From Ignavibacteria bacterium (GTDB lineage Bacteria; Bacteroidota; Ignavibacteria; Tepidaquicellales; Tepidaquicellaceae), in contig JAGPCH010000065.1 of the NCBI GenBank assembly GCA_018058125.1, forward strand, positions 1 through 7,291: DNA of 7,291 nucleotides. The letters are read 5' to 3'. The position numbers and the translations under genes are program-made. Below the pieces are notes generated by a model that worked only from the letters and a program-made list of their open reading frames with translations, was not told where the DNA came from and made no database searches. Of the stretch, positions 5,151-7,291 are shown piece after piece. The stretch's first letter is position 1, and the number at the start of each line of letters is the position of its first letter.

Positions 5151-7291
5151 TTAAAATGTATCTAGTCTCTCTTCAGGTGTAAATATTGCAACCTTCAGAG
5201 TTTTCACGCCAATGCTGCCTGCATCTACCACTATTATATACATTCCGCTCGCTACCGGAATCTGTGAAGCATTTTGCATATTCCATTTCTCAAGCGAATT
5301 GTTTGGATTCTGATTATTTCTTTGAATTGAATTTATTAAAGTACCGTCAAGTGAATAGATATAAATATTACACACCTGAGGTAGGTGACTGATATATATG
5401 AATCTGTCAAACGGATCTGTTTCCAGTCTGCTTGTTCCGTAATATGGATTCGGATAAGCGTTTACTTCGCTCAGATTATCCTGAGCTATTGTCTGATTGG
5501 CTATCTGAGTTCCGTTTACTGTCCATGCGTATTTTACAGGATATCCCGGTACAAAATTCGGTCTTGTGATCACATAAGGAGAAACAGTCAGAGTATCACC
5601 TGTAGTCCATGTCAATGGCGCTCCGTTTACTGTATTCCTTCTTGGAAGCCATGCATACATGATATCCATTGATGTAAATCCGTTAGCGCCTCCGGCAAGA
5701 CCCGGGCTCTTTGCCTGGTAGATCGCAGCCGGTGTTTCTGAATATGATGAAGCCAGAATATATGTATATTCAAAGCCACCCAATTCTGATCCGTCAGGAT
5801 TCCATGTTCCGCTTGCATCAGCATCAATAAATGCCACATTCAGTTTTCTGAGTGCGCCGCCTGATGAATCAAGGTTCTCTGCTGCATATACACTGAATGG
5901 AATGCTGACCATGTCTTTATATGGAGTAAGTGCTAAATTCGTGTCTGTTGTCAGTACGTTTACGTTATTACCATTTGCATATCTGTAAGCCATTGAGTTT
6001 TCGCCGAAAACCATTTTAATGGTTCTTAGCGGTCCGCCGTTTAGCATCGGATCATTTGCTCCGCCTGCCGGTGTAAAATTAGTTCCGTTTGCTTTCACTC
6101 TTGTAAATGAATTCCTGAATGACTGACTGTATGGCCAGCTCATTCCGAGACTTCTGCTCTGGAACTGTTTCTTGATTATTTTGGAACTGCTTAAGGATGC
6201 ATTTGCTATTGCAGTTGTATCCGGTCCTGTAAACCATTGACTGTTTGCAGGTGAATATGTCCATGCTCCGGTGTTTGTTTTTGTAGAATCCGGATTTGCT
6301 TCAGATACAGGATCATTCTGATCCAGAACAATTCCCGAATCCTGTATGTTAATATGAACCATCAGGAATCCGTCAATTATTGAAGCAGTATCCTGTGTTC
6401 CGGTAAAATCTAATTGATTAGTTAATAATGTAGTGTTGGTACCTCCCATGTTTCTTTCAAGATTCCATACAGTCGAGCCATTGGCTTCACCATAATAGGA
6501 AACATATGTTGCTGAAAGCAATTCCAGAGGTGAAACCACTATTGGCATTGATCCGAGATCCATCTGATTAGTTGGAATCGTATCTCCTACATTATTATAG
6601 ACAACAGTTCCCAGGGTTAAATTCTGAGGAACAACCTGCTGAATATTCGTAGATGTAATTGGTGACTCTGCAACTTTTGGAGCCGAGAAAGGACCGCCAA
6701 GTGAATCATAATAATATGCTGTTACTACAACTCTGTACTGTGATCCATTATAAAGCAATGTATTACCTTCATAATCTCTGTCCATTACAAAATATCTGGA
6801 TATTCCATTATCTGAACCTTCCTGAACAACGGAATAAATATATGTACCATATTGAGTATTAAATACACTATCTAATATATCACCAACTCCATCCTTAATA
6901 TCATATGTTGCCATCAATATTCTGTCGGCAGGTTCACTTCCTGTTGCCCCGGCTTTTATCTGATAGATATTGTAACCCTGGAATTTATAGACTCCACCTG
7001 ATAATTTATTTACAATAGAAATCTTTTCAGCTGTATCACTCCATGACAAATAGATCTGTCCGTTACCCGGAGCATAAACTGATGTAGGTACTATCGGCGG
7101 TGAATTAGGAACCTGGAAATTATTATCAAAAATTCTTTGCGCAAGCGCATCTGTACTTTTTAACGAAGTAATACTTCCAAGATTGCTTGATCCTCTTGCA
7201 ATGATCTGAGCAACTATGATAGTCTGTGTATCACCGGGATTCATGTCAAATGGTCCGGTGCTTTGCAGCCATCTTCCGTCATTCTGAGCAG
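5151..7291 (-). CDS. Large T9SS-secreted surface protein, C-terminal part (partial)
   Basis: The 3' end of a long gene is visible: 712 codons to a TAA stop at 5151-5153. The reading frame stays open to the window edge. The 15 codons before the first Met (7244) read AQNDGRWLQSTGPFD and continue into MNPGDTQTIIVAQ, a block conserved in long secreted proteins of Ignavibacteria and relatives, so that Met is internal and the true start lies outside. Next comes a fibronectin-III-like region (visible residues about 65-215; GQIYLSWSD, YKFQGYNIYQ, QYRVVVTAYYYDS), then a long beta-rich, Ser/Asn/Thr-rich passenger without recognisable catalytic motifs. The last 104 residues form a T9SS type A sorting domain: YPNPYYGTSRLE, FIYISHLP, CNIYIYSLDGTLI, LEKWNMQN, VASGMYIIVVDA, KTLKVAIF, with the tail TPEERLDTF. 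This directs export across the outer membrane and attachment at, or release from, the cell surface. The passenger function is unknown; adhesion or a surface-layer role is a guess. Confidence 0.88.
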   Translation of the reverse strand, partial: AQNDGRWLQSTGPFDMNPGDTQTIIVAQIIARGSSNLGSITSLKSTDALAQRIFDNNFQVPNSPPIVPTSVYAPGNGQIYLSWSDTAEKISIVNKLSGGVYKFQGYNIYQIKAGATGSEPADRILMATYDIKDGVGDILDSVFNTQYGTYIYSVVQEGSDNGISRYFVMDRDYEGNTLLYNGSQYRVVVTAYYYDSLGGPFSAPKVAESPITSTNIQQVVPQNLTLGTVVYNNVGDTIPTNQMDLGSMPIVVSPLELLSATYVSYYGEANGSTVWNLERNMGGTNTTLLTNQLDFTGTQDTASIIDGFLMVHINIQDSGIVLDQNDPVSEANPDSTKTNTGAWTYSPANSQWFTGPDTTAIANASLSSSKIIKKQFQSRSLGMSWPYSQSFRNSFTRVKANGTNFTPAGGANDPMLNGGPLRTIKMVFGENSMAYRYANGNNVNVLTTDTNLALTPYKDMVSIPFSVYAAENLDSSGGALRKLNVAFIDADASGTWNPDGSELGGFEYTYILASSYSETPAAIYQAKSPGLAGGANGFTSMDIMYAWLPRRNTVNGAPLTWTTGDTLTVSPYVITRPNFVPGYPVKYAWTVNGTQIANQTIAQDNLSEVNAYPNPYYGTSRLETDPFDRFIYISHLPQVCNIYIYSLDGTLINSIQRNNQNPNNSLEKWNMQNASQIPVASGMYIIVVDAGSIGVKTLKVAIFTPEERLDTF

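Noticed and set aside
5385..6862. Several short open frames on both strands inside the T9SS cargo gene (for example 5385-5672, 5627-5839, 6079-6264, 6659-6862)
   Set aside because: All overlap the long, domain-supported reading frame and show no motifs of their own.

Overview
The window is an AT-rich bacterial segment in which all six protein-coding genes lie on the minus strand, so transcription runs from the high coordinates to the low ones. The gene content points to the Bacteroidota/Ignavibacteriota/Chlorobiota superphylum, with Ignavibacteria or a close relative as the best guess. The evidence is a large surface protein with a type IX secretion (T9SS) type A sorting domain, a PorV/PorQ-family outer-membrane barrel, a GWxTD-domain protein, and starts that mostly lack a Shine-Dalgarno sequence. 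This placement rests on recalled family distributions, not on a search.

In transcription order, 7291-5151 is the 3' part of a long T9SS cargo gene. It runs off the right edge, so its true start is not visible. A GC-rich hairpin (5113-5139) separates it from a PorV/PorQ-family gene (5076-4042). That gene has the only textbook Shine-Dalgarno in the window and is closed by a strong intrinsic terminator (3977-4010). These two genes form an outer-membrane/secretion block.

Below the terminator comes a second cluster: a GWxTD-domain protein (3915-2545), a YbbR-like protein (2528-1608) and a CPBP-family membrane protease homologue (1601-840). Gaps of 16 and 6 bases suggest one operon. After a 100-base AT-rich gap lies pdxJ (739-20), which encodes pyridoxine 5'-phosphate synthase; it may be read from the same transcript or from its own promoter.

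Most genes belong to recognised families. The cargo and PorV-like genes plausibly act together in protein export to the cell surface. The GWxTD, YbbR and CPBP proteins are all envelope proteins with a signal peptide or membrane segments, and none has a settled role in this lineage. PdxJ is a housekeeping enzyme of vitamin B6 synthesis. No RNA gene, CRISPR array, transposon, defence island or phage signature was found. I see no clear evidence for an undescribed multi-gene system. The more unusual points are local: a stack of miniature start-stop ORFs before the GWxTD gene, a PorV-like gene beside a T9SS cargo gene, a CPBP protein with altered active-site motifs, and a palindrome that looks like a dispersed repeat.
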